Shown: positions 39,756 through 48,061 of the stretch, piece by piece
Numbering within the stretch: the stretch's first letter is position 1
Layout of the letters: the number at the start of each line of letters is the position of its first letter
Origin: Collimonas humicola
GTDB lineage: Bacteria; Pseudomonadota; Gammaproteobacteria; Burkholderiales; Burkholderiaceae_D
DNA: 64,000 nucleotides
Assembly (NCBI RefSeq): GCF_018304945.1
Contig: NZ_JAGQEE010000001.1
Location: forward strand, 1,240,001 to 1,304,000
Direction of reading: 5' to 3'
Program-made: the position numbers and the translations under genes
The notes under the pieces: generated by a model
Databases searched by the model: none
Seen by the model: the letters and a program-made list of their open reading frames with translations, nothing else
Told to the model about the DNA's origin: nothing

Positions 39756-40685
39756 TCATTCTTCGCGCTTGTCCTTCAGCTTCTTCTTGATGACGGCCAT
39801 TTGGGCCATGGCCGCCTGCTCGCCCGCCAGGATCGCGGTATTGCGCGCGGCAAAATCATTACCCTTCATCGCCCCCAGCTCAGGACGGATGACGATGTCC
39901 GCATCTTTCAATTCATAGCTATTGATGCTTTGGCCCATGATGGCGAACGTCTGCAGCAGCACATCGACCGAGCTGGAAGCGGCCTGCGCTTCCGGCGATG
40001 CGGAAATATTCACGGCGATCACGAAATCCGCCCCCATTTCATGGGCAAAGCGCACCGGCACCGACGACACCAGGCCGCCATCGACATATTGCCGGCCGCC
40101 GACAAGCACTGACTGGAATACGCCAGGAACGGCCGAAGAAGCACGCACGGCGGTCCCTGTATTGCCACGTCGGAACAATATCGGCGCACCGCTGTTCAGG
40201 TCGGTCGCCACAGCGCCGAACGGGATCTTCAGTTTTTCAATCGGTACATTGTGGATAGTCTTGTTGACGTAGTTCTGGATCGCCTCGCCCTTCAGCACGC
40301 CGCTGACCTTGGCAAAAAATGGCACCGACCAGTCTGAAATCGCCGCCTCGTCCATCTGCAGCGCAATCTTTTGCAGGGCGAAGCCGTTGTTGCCGGCTGC
40401 GTACAGCGCGCCGACGACACTGCCGGCGCTGGTGCCCACAACAATGTCAGGCACGATGCCTTGCGACTCCAACGCCTTGATCACACCGACATGGGCAAAG
40501 CCGCGCGCAGCGCCTCCACCTAGCGCCAGGCCGATCTTGACCGGCTTGCTGATTTTCGGCTGCACCGTTGGCACAACCGGCGCCGGCTGCGTCGGCGATG
40601 TGGTCTGGCCGCCGCCGCACGCGGATAGAACGGCGCACAGGGCAAGGCTAATGGCGAAACGCGGGGATAGGTGCAAAGATGGCAT
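39756..40685 (-). CDS. Patatin-like phospholipase lipoprotein (RssA type)
   Basis: 309 residues from the ATG at 40685. A lipobox LSAC with Cys23 follows a short hydrophobic segment, then a Pro/Thr linker. The patatin domain starts near residue 50 with the oxyanion loop GLALGGGAARG, the nucleophile Ser86 in GTSAGS and Asp202 in the VDGGL dyad, so it is catalytically complete. Substrate is probably membrane phospholipid. The lipoprotein anchor sets it apart from cytoplasmic RssA. Confidence 0.9.
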   Translation of the reverse strand: MPSLHLSPRFAISLALCAVLSACGGGQTTSPTQPAPVVPTVQPKISKPVKIGLALGGGAARGFAHVGVIKALESQGIVPDIVVGTSAGSVVGALYAAGNNGFALQKIALQMDEAAISDWSVPFFAKVSGVLKGEAIQNYVNKTIHNVPIEKLKIPFGAVATDLNSGAPILFRRGNTGTAVRASSAVPGVFQSVLVGGRQYVDGGLVSSVPVRFAHEMGADFVIAVNISASPEAQAASSSVDVLLQTFAIMGQSINSYELKDADIVIRPELGAMKGNDFAARNTAILAGEQAAMAQMAVIKKKLKDKREE

Positions 40686-40776
40686 GGCGGTCTGCAGGTT
40701 GGCGGGCAAATAGGCGACAGGCTGTCGCCGCAGAATTGTAGCCGATGTTGACGATTTCAGCCCGTGCCGCGGACGC

Positions 40777-42081
40777 TTAAACTTCCTCTTCAGCAACAAT
40801 CGAACTTGCCGGCAGCCTGACGGTGAAGACGCTGCCCTCGCCCGGCCGCGACTCCACGCCCAGGGTGCCGTGATGGCGCAGCAGGACATGCTTGACGATC
40901 GCCAGGCCGAGGCCGGTGCCCTGGGTTTCCCGCGAACGGCTCTTGTCGACCCGGTAAAAACGCTCGGTCAGGCGGGAAATATGCTCGCTGCTGATGCCGA
41001 TGCCCGAATCCCTGACTACCAGCTGCGGACCGGCCTTGCTGTTTTGCCAGGCGATCTGGATCTTGCCGCCGGCCGGCGTGTAGCGCACCGCGTTGGAAAT
41101 CAGGTTGCTGAAGGCGCTGCGCAGCTCGTCGCTGCTGCCATTGATGTCCGGGCCGTCGACCGTCAGCGACAGCACATGCTTGCCGGCTGAGAGGATTTCC
41201 GCCTCCAGCAGCAGGTTGTGCAGCATGGCGTCGATATTCACGCGCTCCGGCCGCAAGGGATAATCGACCGACTCCAGCCGGGTCAGGGTGAGCATGTCGC
41301 CGATCAGGCTTTGCATGCGATGGCCCTGTTCTGTCATCAGCTGCAAATGCGCGGAGCGGGTTTTCTGATCGAGGTCGGGCTGTGCCTGGGCGATCTCCAG
41401 GAAGCCGTTGATGACGGTCAGCGGCGTGCGCAGCTCGTGCGAGGCATTGGCGATGAAGTCGCGCCGCATCATGTCGATCCGCTCGGATTCGGTGGCGTCG
41501 TGCGTCACCAGGATCTGGCGGCGGTTTTCGAACGGAATGATCTGCACGATCAGCTTGCGTTCGCGCAAGCTCAGCGTCAGCGGCTGGTCGTAACGGCCGA
41601 GGATGATGTAGTCGATGAAATCCGGGGTGCGGATCAGGTTGGTAACACGCATCCCTTTATCGCGCCCGTGCTGCAGGCCCAGATGCCGTTCAGCGGCCGG
41701 ATTGCACCACTCCAGGAACAGCACGTCGTCCATGATGACGACGCCGTCCGGCAGCAGATGCATGGCCTGGCGGAAGCGCGCCAGCCATTCGCTCAGCTCG
41801 GTCTGGTGCTTTTCGTCGTCGCGCCGCAATCTGTAAAGCCGCGAAAAAATATCGGTCCAGGCGCCCCAGCCGTCCGGCAGCTTCTCGCTGCGCGGATTGT
41901 CCAGCCAGCCGCTGAGACGGAACAGGTAATGCAGCTGCACCACCACCGCCACCGACATCAGGGCGAGTCCCAGCAGCAGGCCGGGGGTGGCGCCGAACAA
42001 GGCCCAGATCACGCCTGAGACGACAAAGATCAACAGGATCCGCAGCAAGGCCGGGATCCAGAACAGCATCTGTGGATTCAT
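40777..42081 (-). CDS. phoR: Phosphate-regulon sensor kinase PhoR, copy 2
   Basis: 434 residues. Two hydrophobic segments (about 9-29 and 33-53), a linker, a PAS domain (AMHLLPDGVVIMDD ... LEWCNPAAERHLGL), the H-box with His215 (ASHELRTPLTVINGF), an N-box LISNAVRYTPAGG and the GTGLGLAIVK G2 box. It is co-directional with phoB, phoU and pst and is the copy expected to answer to Pst/PhoU. The architecture is the same as in the copy at 24485-25807 and long stretches are near-identical. Confidence 0.93.
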   Translation of the reverse strand: MNPQMLFWIPALLRILLIFVVSGVIWALFGATPGLLLGLALMSVAVVVQLHYLFRLSGWLDNPRSEKLPDGWGAWTDIFSRLYRLRRDDEKHQTELSEWLARFRQAMHLLPDGVVIMDDVLFLEWCNPAAERHLGLQHGRDKGMRVTNLIRTPDFIDYIILGRYDQPLTLSLRERKLIVQIIPFENRRQILVTHDATESERIDMMRRDFIANASHELRTPLTVINGFLEIAQAQPDLDQKTRSAHLQLMTEQGHRMQSLIGDMLTLTRLESVDYPLRPERVNIDAMLHNLLLEAEILSAGKHVLSLTVDGPDINGSSDELRSAFSNLISNAVRYTPAGGKIQIAWQNSKAGPQLVVRDSGIGISSEHISRLTERFYRVDKSRSRETQGTGLGLAIVKHVLLRHHGTLGVESRPGEGSVFTVRLPASSIVAEEEV

Positions 42082-42175
42082 AAATCACTATTTTGCGATG
42101 GAAGCATCGGTTAAGCCACCGGCAGGACGAACCCCGCCGGCGATCTGCCAGGACCTGGCTGGCTTGTATTTTGCG

Positions 42176-42865
42176 CTACTTTGCCGAAAGCATGTAGCCG
42201 ACGCTGCGCACTGTGCGGATCAGGTGCTCAGATTCCCGCAGCGCCTTGCGCAGACGCAGCACGTGGACGTCGACGGTACGCTCTTCGATCACTACGTGGT
42301 CGCCCCATACCTTGTCCAGCAGCTGGCTGCGGGAAAACACCCGGTCCGGATTCGCCATGAAAAATTTCAGCAGGCGATACTCGGCATGGCCGATATCGAT
42401 CTTCTGGTTCTCCAGGCATACCGAGCAGCTGGCCGGATCGAGCGACACCGCGCCGGCCGACATCATGCCTGGCGCCTCATCGCCGCCCTTGCGCCGCAGC
42501 AGCGCCTTCACCCGCGAGGTCAGCTCGCGCGGCGAGAACGGCTTGGTCATGTAGTCGTCGGCGCCGTTGTCCAGGCCTTGGACCTTATCCTCTTCCATGC
42601 TTTTCGCGGTCAGCATCATCACCAGCATCGATTGCAGCTGGCGGTCGGCGCGCATTTGCGACAGCAGGCGCAAGCCGCTCTGGTCGGGCAGCATCCAGTC
42701 CAGCAGCACCAGGTGCGGCATGCGGCGCTGGACGAATTCCCAGCCGTCGGCAGCGGTATGAACGATGGACGGGGTCCAGCCTGCTTCCTTGATGGTGAAG
42801 CCTATCAATTCGGCAATTGCCGGCTCATCTTCGATAATCAGGATAGAGGTTTTATCGGCGGCCAT
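42176..42865 (-). CDS. phoB: Phosphate-regulon response regulator PhoB, copy 2
   Basis: 229 residues with receiver acidic pocket E12/D13 and phosphoacceptor D56 (LLDWMLPD) and a PhoB winged helix (WGDHVVIEERTVDVHVLRLRK). It lies 33 bases after phoU and 94 bases before phoR. Being part of the pst-phoU block, it is probably the main phosphate regulator. Helix residues that read the Pho box match the other copy almost fully. Confidence 0.93.
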   Translation of the reverse strand: MAADKTSILIIEDEPAIAELIGFTIKEAGWTPSIVHTAADGWEFVQRRMPHLVLLDWMLPDQSGLRLLSQMRADRQLQSMLVMMLTAKSMEEDKVQGLDNGADDYMTKPFSPRELTSRVKALLRRKGGDEAPGMMSAGAVSLDPASCSVCLENQKIDIGHAEYRLLKFFMANPDRVFSRSQLLDKVWGDHVVIEERTVDVHVLRLRKALRESEHLIRTVRSVGYMLSAK

Positions 42866-42898
42866 TTTTCAATGCGTAGTTAATATTCATCAAAAACA

Positions 42899-43603
42899 TT
42901 AAACTTCGTCGTCGAGCTGGCTGGTCGCATAATCGGTGTGGCGGATATCCTTGCCTTCGACAATATAGATCACGTATTCGGCAATATTCTTGGCGTGGTC
43001 GCCAATGCGTTCGACCGCCTTTGCCACCCACAGGGTATCCATGGAGGCCGAAATGGTGCGCGGATCTTCCATCATGAAAGTGATCAGGTTGCGCATGATC
43101 GAGCGGAAATCGCGGTCGATCACGGCGTCCTGGGCAATCAGCCGCATCGCCTGCTTTTCGTCCAGCCGCGCCAGCGCGTCCAGCGCATCGTGCAGCAGGT
43201 CGGCGGCGCCGCTGGCGATCACGCGCACCGTTTCGGTATGGTCGATGGTGCCGATGCCGCGCTTGTGCAAATGGATCGCGGTACGGGCGATCTTGGCGGC
43301 CTCGTCGCCGATGCGCTCGAGATCGGTAATCACCTTGATGGTCGCCATCACGGTGCGCAAATCGTTGGCGGTCGGCTGGCGGCGCACGATCAGGTGGCTG
43401 CAGGCATCGTCCAGTTCGACTTCCAGGCGGTTGACCTGATCGTCATCCTTGATCACGCGCTCGGCCGCATCCAGGTTGCCGTTGCGGAAAACGTTGATCG
43501 CTTCCTGAAACTGCCGCTCCACCAGGCCGCCCATGAGCAATACCTTGGAGCGAATGGTTTCCAGGTCGGTGTCGTACTGCTTTGAAGAGTGTTCGCCTGT
43601 CAT
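42899..43603 (-). CDS. phoU: Phosphate-signalling protein PhoU
   Basis: 234 residues, two three-helix bundles with the metal-cluster motifs (RIGDEAAKIARTAIHL in the first, RIGDHAKNIAEYVIYI in the second). It links the Pst transporter to PhoR and keeps the regulon off when phosphate is plentiful. It follows pstB by 49 bases. It is distinct from the DUF47 protein at 10550-11176, which serves the Pit carrier. Confidence 0.96.
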   Translation of the reverse strand: MTGEHSSKQYDTDLETIRSKVLLMGGLVERQFQEAINVFRNGNLDAAERVIKDDDQVNRLEVELDDACSHLIVRRQPTANDLRTVMATIKVITDLERIGDEAAKIARTAIHLHKRGIGTIDHTETVRVIASGAADLLHDALDALARLDEKQAMRLIAQDAVIDRDFRSIMRNLITFMMEDPRTISASMDTLWVAKAVERIGDHAKNIAEYVIYIVEGKDIRHTDYATSQLDDEV

Positions 43604-43652
43604 CTGATTTCTTTCTGTGCTTTGCGGTGTGTATTCTTAACCTGAGATCGCA

Positions 43653-44465
43653 TCAACCAAAACGGCCAGTGATGTAGTCCTGGGTTTCCTTGCGCGCCGG
43701 GTTCATGAAAATCTGGTCGGTCTCGCCGAACTCCACCAGCTCGCCCAGGTACATATAGGCGGTATAGTCCGAGCAGCGCGCGGCCTGCTGCATGTTGTGG
43801 GTGACGATGGCGATCGTGTAGTCCTGCTTCAGCTCGCTGATCAGTTCTTCCACCTTGGCGGTCGAGATCGGGTCCAGCGCCGAAGTCGGCTCATCGAGCA
43901 GCAGCACGTCGGGACGCACCGCGACGCTGCGGGCGATGCACAGGCGCTGCTGCTGGCCGCCCGAGAGGCTCAGGCCGCTCTTGTTCAGCTTGTCCTTGAC
44001 TTCGCCCCACAAGGCGGCTTTCGACAGCGCCCATTCGACGCGCTCGTCCATTTCGCCCTTAGGCAGGTTTTCGTAGAGGCGGATGCCGAAAGCGATGTTG
44101 TCGTAGATCGACATTGGGAACGGCGTCGGTTTCTGGAACACCATGCCGACCTTGGCGCGCAGCATGTTCAGATCCTGCCCCGGCTCCAGGATATTGCGGC
44201 CGGCGTAGATGATCTTGCCTTCGGCGCGCTGGCCCGGATACAGGTCGTACATGCGGTTGAGCGTACGCAGCAAGGTCGACTTGCCGCAACCCGAAGGACC
44301 GATGAATGCCGTCACCTTCTTTTCATTCACTTGCAGATTGATATTCTTCAAGCCCTGGAAATTACCGTAAAAGAAATTCAGCTGCGAGATTTCTATGGTC
44401 GGCTGCTTCATTGGCGCCTTTATCGAAGTCATATCGAGTTGATTCGGTTTCATTGAGGTTTGCAT
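43653..44465 (-). CDS. pstB: Phosphate ABC transporter ATP-binding protein PstB
   Basis: ATPase of the high-affinity phosphate importer, up to 270 residues. Walker A (GPSGCGKST), the PstB-specific [16 protein letters not shown]-loop region, the LSGGQQQR signature and Walker [13 protein letters not shown] are intact. The start is uncertain: ATGs at 44465, 44453, 44432 and 44411 are in frame, and the last has AAAGG upstream, giving the length most typical of PstB. The pst order is S-C-A-B-phoU. Confidence 0.96.
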   Translation of the reverse strand: MQTSMKPNQLDMTSIKAPMKQPTIEISQLNFFYGNFQGLKNINLQVNEKKVTAFIGPSGCGKSTLLRTLNRMYDLYPGQRAEGKIIYAGRNILEPGQDLNMLRAKVGMVFQKPTPFPMSIYDNIAFGIRLYENLPKGEMDERVEWALSKAALWGEVKDKLNKSGLSLSGGQQQRLCIARSVAVRPDVLLLDEPTSALDPISTAKVEELISELKQDYTIAIVTHNMQQAARCSDYTAYMYLGELVEFGETDQIFMNPARKETQDYITGRFG

Positions 44466-44516
44466 GATAGGGATGGCAATCTAAGTGAATACATGAGCCT
44501 GAAATTAGCCTGGAAA

Positions 44517-45407
44517 TTAACCTGGAATCTTCTGGCTGAATAATGACCGCGATACGATGTTCAAGGCCAGCACGCTGAAGGTGATCAGCAACGCCCCGCC
44601 CCAAGCCAGCGGCACCCAGTTGTCAAACGGGCTCATGGCAAACTGGCTGATGACGACCGGCAGGTTGGCGATCGGCTTGTTCATGTTGGTGCTGAAGAAC
44701 TGGTTGTTCAACGCCGTGAACAGCAGCGGCGCGGTTTCGCCGGCGATACGCGCCACCGCCAGCAGCACGCCGGTGACGACACCAGCCTTGACCGCACGCA
44801 GGCGCACCAGCAATGCAACCTTCCAGCGCGGCGCACCGAGTGCGAAAGCCGCTTCGCGCAGATTGCCCGGCACCAGTTTCAGCATATTGTCGGTCGTGCG
44901 CACCACCACCGGCACCGCAATCAGCGACAGCGCGAAGGAACCGGCCCAGCCTGAAAAATGGCCTACCTTGGCGACGTAGATCGCGTACACGAACAGGCCG
45001 ATGACGATCGATGGCGCCGACAGCATGATGTCGGTCACGAAGCGCGTCACCTGCGCCAGCTTGCTTTCCTCGCCGTATTCGGCCAGGTAGATGCCGGCCA
45101 GGATGCCGATCGGGGTGCTGAACACCGTTGCCAGGCCGACCAGCATCAGGCTGCCGATGATCGGATTGAGCAAGCCGCCGGAGCCGGAACCTGGCGCCGG
45201 GGTGTTTTGCGTCAGGATGCCCATGTTGAGGGCGCCGAAGCCCTTGATCACCAGGGTCGCCAGGATCCATGCCAGCACGGCCAGTCCCAGCGCCATCGCC
45301 AGAAACGACAGCACCATGCCGAAACGGTGCATCAGCAGGCGCTTGCGGTAGACCGGGTTGACCAGCGGCGTGGCCAGGACGTCGATGTTGGTTTGCGGAG
45401 AGTTCAT
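44517..45407 (-). CDS. pstA: Phosphate ABC transporter permease PstA
   Basis: Membrane channel subunit of 296 residues with six membrane segments and the permease coupling loop EAAFALGAPRWKVALLV. Its ATG shares one base with the pstC stop (TAATG), a sign of coupled translation. It pairs with PstC to form the pore for phosphate delivered by PstS. Confidence 0.95.
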   Translation of the reverse strand: MNSPQTNIDVLATPLVNPVYRKRLLMHRFGMVLSFLAMALGLAVLAWILATLVIKGFGALNMGILTQNTPAPGSGSGGLLNPIIGSLMLVGLATVFSTPIGILAGIYLAEYGEESKLAQVTRFVTDIMLSAPSIVIGLFVYAIYVAKVGHFSGWAGSFALSLIAVPVVVRTTDNMLKLVPGNLREAAFALGAPRWKVALLVRLRAVKAGVVTGVLLAVARIAGETAPLLFTALNNQFFSTNMNKPIANLPVVISQFAMSPFDNWVPLAWGGALLITFSVLALNIVSRSLFSQKIPG

Positions 45408-46435
45408 TATTTGGCACCTTCTTTACGGGACATGCCCATCAACATGATTTTGGCGATCGACAAGACGATGAAGGTGATCACGAACAGGATCAGGCCCAGC
45501 GCAAACAAGGCCGATACGTGGAGCGTGGTGGAAGCTTCGGCGATTTCGTTGGCCAGGGTGGAGGCGATACTGTTGCCGGAGGCGAACAGCGACCACGACA
45601 GGCGCTGCGCATTGCCGATCACGAAAGTCACCGCCATGGTCTCGCCCAGGGCTCGTCCCAGTCCAAGCATGACGCCGCCGACGACACCGGTCTTGGCATA
45701 CGGCAGCACCACTTTGCGCACCACTTCCCAGCGGGTGCAGCCAAGGCCGTAGGCCGATTCTTTCAATACCGCAGGGACGACTTCAAAGACGTCGCGCATC
45801 ACCGAGGAAATGAAGGGAATGATCATGACCGCCAGGATCAGGCCGGCGGTCAGCAGGCCGATGCCCATTTTCGGGCCGCTGAAAAAGACGCCGATGAACG
45901 GCACGTTGCCCAGCGTGGAAGCGAGGAAAGGCTGGCCGTATTCGGCAAACAGCGGCGCAAACACGAACAAGCCCCACATGCCGTAGATGATGCTTGGCAC
46001 GCCGGCCAGCAGTTCTACGGCGGTGCCGAGCGGCCGGCGCAATTTGGCCGGGCAGATTTCAGTCAGGAACAGGGCAATGCCGAAACTGACCGGGAATGCA
46101 ATCACCAGTGCAATGAAGGAAGTCACCAGGGTGCCGACGATGGCGATCATGGCGCCGTAATGGTCGTTGACCGGATCCCATTCGACGGTGGTGATAAAGG
46201 AAGGTCCGAATTCGCGGAATACCGGCCAGGCGCCGATCGCCAGGCAGACGATGATCCCCAGCAGGACGAACAGCACGATCAGCGAAAACAGCAGCGTGAC
46301 CTTGTGGAACAGGAAATCCTGAATCCGTTGCTTGCGCATGGTCGCCAGCAAGGTCTGGTGCGATATGCCCGCCTGTTCAGCGGTGCTTGCCTGGGGAGAG
46401 ATCGATTGTGCCATGACAGGAATATTTGCACTCAT
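45407..46435 (-). CDS. pstC: Phosphate ABC transporter permease PstC
   Basis: 342 residues from the ATG at 46435 (another ATG at 46414 is possible). A polar N-terminal tail of about 50 residues precedes six membrane segments, and the coupling loop reads [20 protein letters not shown]. It follows pstS after a 231-base gap with a strong hairpin, which fits lower expression of the membrane parts than of the binding protein. Confidence 0.95.
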   Translation of the reverse strand: MSANIPVMAQSISPQASTAEQAGISHQTLLATMRKQRIQDFLFHKVTLLFSLIVLFVLLGIIVCLAIGAWPVFREFGPSFITTVEWDPVNDHYGAMIAIVGTLVTSFIALVIAFPVSFGIALFLTEICPAKLRRPLGTAVELLAGVPSIIYGMWGLFVFAPLFAEYGQPFLASTLGNVPFIGVFFSGPKMGIGLLTAGLILAVMIIPFISSVMRDVFEVVPAVLKESAYGLGCTRWEVVRKVVLPYAKTGVVGGVMLGLGRALGETMAVTFVIGNAQRLSWSLFASGNSIASTLANEIAEASTTLHVSALFALGLILFVITFIVLSIAKIMLMGMSRKEGAK

Positions 46436-46624
46436 GAGTAGCGATATCCGATGAAGAATAAGATGCGGCGGCAAAAACATCCAGCAGCCGGACCGCGCTC
46501 GACCTGGAGATGTTTCGCGTGGAGACTATTTTGCGACTAAACAATATCAACGACACGGGCAGTGCTCAATCTTCCCTGAGCTGCTGCCCGCTGTACTTCT
46601 GAACCATCTGCATCGGCAAACATT

Positions 46625-46657
46625 GCCGCCGCCAGGCAAAACCGGACTGGCGGCGGC
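46625..46657 (-). other. Intercistronic hairpin between pstS and pstC
   Basis: GCCGCCGCCAG (46625-46635) and its exact complement (46647-46657) form an 11-bp GC stem 10 bases after the pstS stop. No U-run follows, so it is more likely an mRNA-stability or partial-termination element than a full stop. Confidence 0.65.
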
Positions 46658-46666
46658 TTGCAACAA

Positions 46667-47710
46667 TTACCAGACTGCCTTGCCGGCGTTGTCCTTGATT
46701 TGCGACTTCCAGGACTCTTCCACCAGCTTCACGACCGATGCCGGGATGGCAACGTAGTCAAGTTCGGTGGCTGCAGTGCCGCCGTTCTTGTAAGCCCATT
46801 CAAAGAATTTCAAGACTTCCTTGCCCTTGGCTGCATCAGGCTGGGTTTTGTGGATCAGGATGAACGAAGCGCTGGTGATAGGCCAGCTGGTCTTGCCGGC
46901 TGCGTCCGTGAAATCGACTGCGAAACCCGGTGTCTTGGCCCAGTCGGCGCCGGCTGCGGCCGCCTTGAAAGTTTCGTCGTCCGGCTGCACGAAGCCGCCG
47001 TCGCGATTCTTCAGCTGCGTGTGCAGCAGCTTGTTTTTCTTGGCGTAGGCATATTCAACATAGCCGATCGAACCCTTGATCTTTTGCACGTTGGCGGAAA
47101 CGCCTTCATTGCCCTTGCCGCCTACGCCGACTGGCCATTTGACAGCAGTGCCGGCGCCGACGCCGCTCTTGAAGTCAGGGCTGGTCTTCGACAGGTAGCT
47201 GGTGAACACGAAGGACGTGCCCGAACCGTCGGCGCGGTACACCACGGTGATGTCGGCCGCAGGCAGCTTGACGCCTGGATTGAGCGCGGTGATTTCAGGT
47301 GCATTCCACTTGGTGATCTTGCCCAGGTAGATGTCGGCCAGAACAGGGCCGGTCAGCTTGACTTGGCCTGGAGTCACGCCGTCCAGGTTGACGACAGGCA
47401 CCACGCCGCCCATGATCGCAGGGAACTGCGCCAGGTTGTCAGCATTCAGGTCTTCCACCTTCAGTGGCATGTCGGAAGCGCCGAAGTCCACGGTCTTGGC
47501 CTTGATCTGTTTGATGCCGCCGCCAGAACCGATCGACTGGTAGTTCAGGCTGTTGCCGGTTGCGTCCTTGTAGGCTTCAGCCCACTTCGAGTAAATAGGA
47601 TAAGGAAAAGAAGCGCCGGCGCCGGTGATTTCGGCAGCCATGACTGAAGAAACCGCCAGTGTCGAACCCATTGCGAGAATGGCGGCTTTAACGAGGTAAT
47701 TCAATCGCAT
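46667..47710 (-). CDS. pstS: Periplasmic phosphate-binding protein PstS
   Basis: 347 residues, first gene of the pst operon. A signal peptide (about 1-25, ending SSVMA before AEITGAG) precedes the mature protein. The phosphate-binding loops are visible: GAGASFPYPIYSKW at the start, SIGSGGGIKQI, FGASDMPL and the RADGSGTSFVF loop. A Pho box lies about 120 bases upstream, so strong induction by low phosphate is expected. Confidence 0.97.
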   Translation of the reverse strand: MRLNYLVKAAILAMGSTLAVSSVMAAEITGAGASFPYPIYSKWAEAYKDATGNSLNYQSIGSGGGIKQIKAKTVDFGASDMPLKVEDLNADNLAQFPAIMGGVVPVVNLDGVTPGQVKLTGPVLADIYLGKITKWNAPEITALNPGVKLPAADITVVYRADGSGTSFVFTSYLSKTSPDFKSGVGAGTAVKWPVGVGGKGNEGVSANVQKIKGSIGYVEYAYAKKNKLLHTQLKNRDGGFVQPDDETFKAAAAGADWAKTPGFAVDFTDAAGKTSWPITSASFILIHKTQPDAAKGKEVLKFFEWAYKNGGTAATELDYVAIPASVVKLVEESWKSQIKDNAGKAVW

Positions 47711-47831
47711 TTATTACTCCCTTGTTGACTGTAAATGTGGTGTGCCCAGGTCGAGACTGTTGTGAAATTGTTCTCTTTGCAGTGAAGCCAGTTTCACAAC
47801 AGCCCCTAAGACAGGGCGAACTCTAACCAAG

Positions 47832-47853
47832 ATTTATGACAGCTTTATGACGA
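47832..47853 (-). promoter_or_regulatory. Pho box upstream of pstS
   Basis: On the minus strand CGTCATAAAGC and TGTCATAAATC form two 11-bp direct repeats, close to the PhoB consensus CTGTCATAAA-CTGTCAT. A TAGAGT hexamer about 10 bases downstream could be the -10. Confidence 0.88.
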
Positions 47854-47996
47854 AGAAAAAATGAATGTTAAAGGCATTTGATTGTCAGTAAAATAACAAT
47901 TGCTGCACCGCAATTAAAGATGGCTATACTAGGCTTGCCGGGTGGGTCCGCCTCACGCCAGATAACATTGCCTAACCTCTCAAGCTCTTCCATTTT

Positions 47997-48017
47997 CTTC
48001 ATCAAGCTGTCATATTC
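47997..48017 (+). promoter_or_regulatory. Candidate Pho box upstream of ppk
   Basis: CTTCATCAAGC TGTCATATTC shows two TTCAT/GTCAT cores 11 bases apart, with a third weaker copy (TACAT) 11 bases further on. It lies about 45 bases before the ppk start. Confidence 0.5.
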
Positions 48018-48061
48018 ACTACATACACTTCGCCCTAACCATGAGACCAGCTGCCTGATTC

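Larger units (their letters stand above)
47711..48061. other. pstS-ppk divergent control region
   Basis: 351 bases between the two divergent genes. It holds a clear Pho box facing pstS and a weaker Pho-box-like run facing ppk. Nothing coding is seen. Confidence 0.7.
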
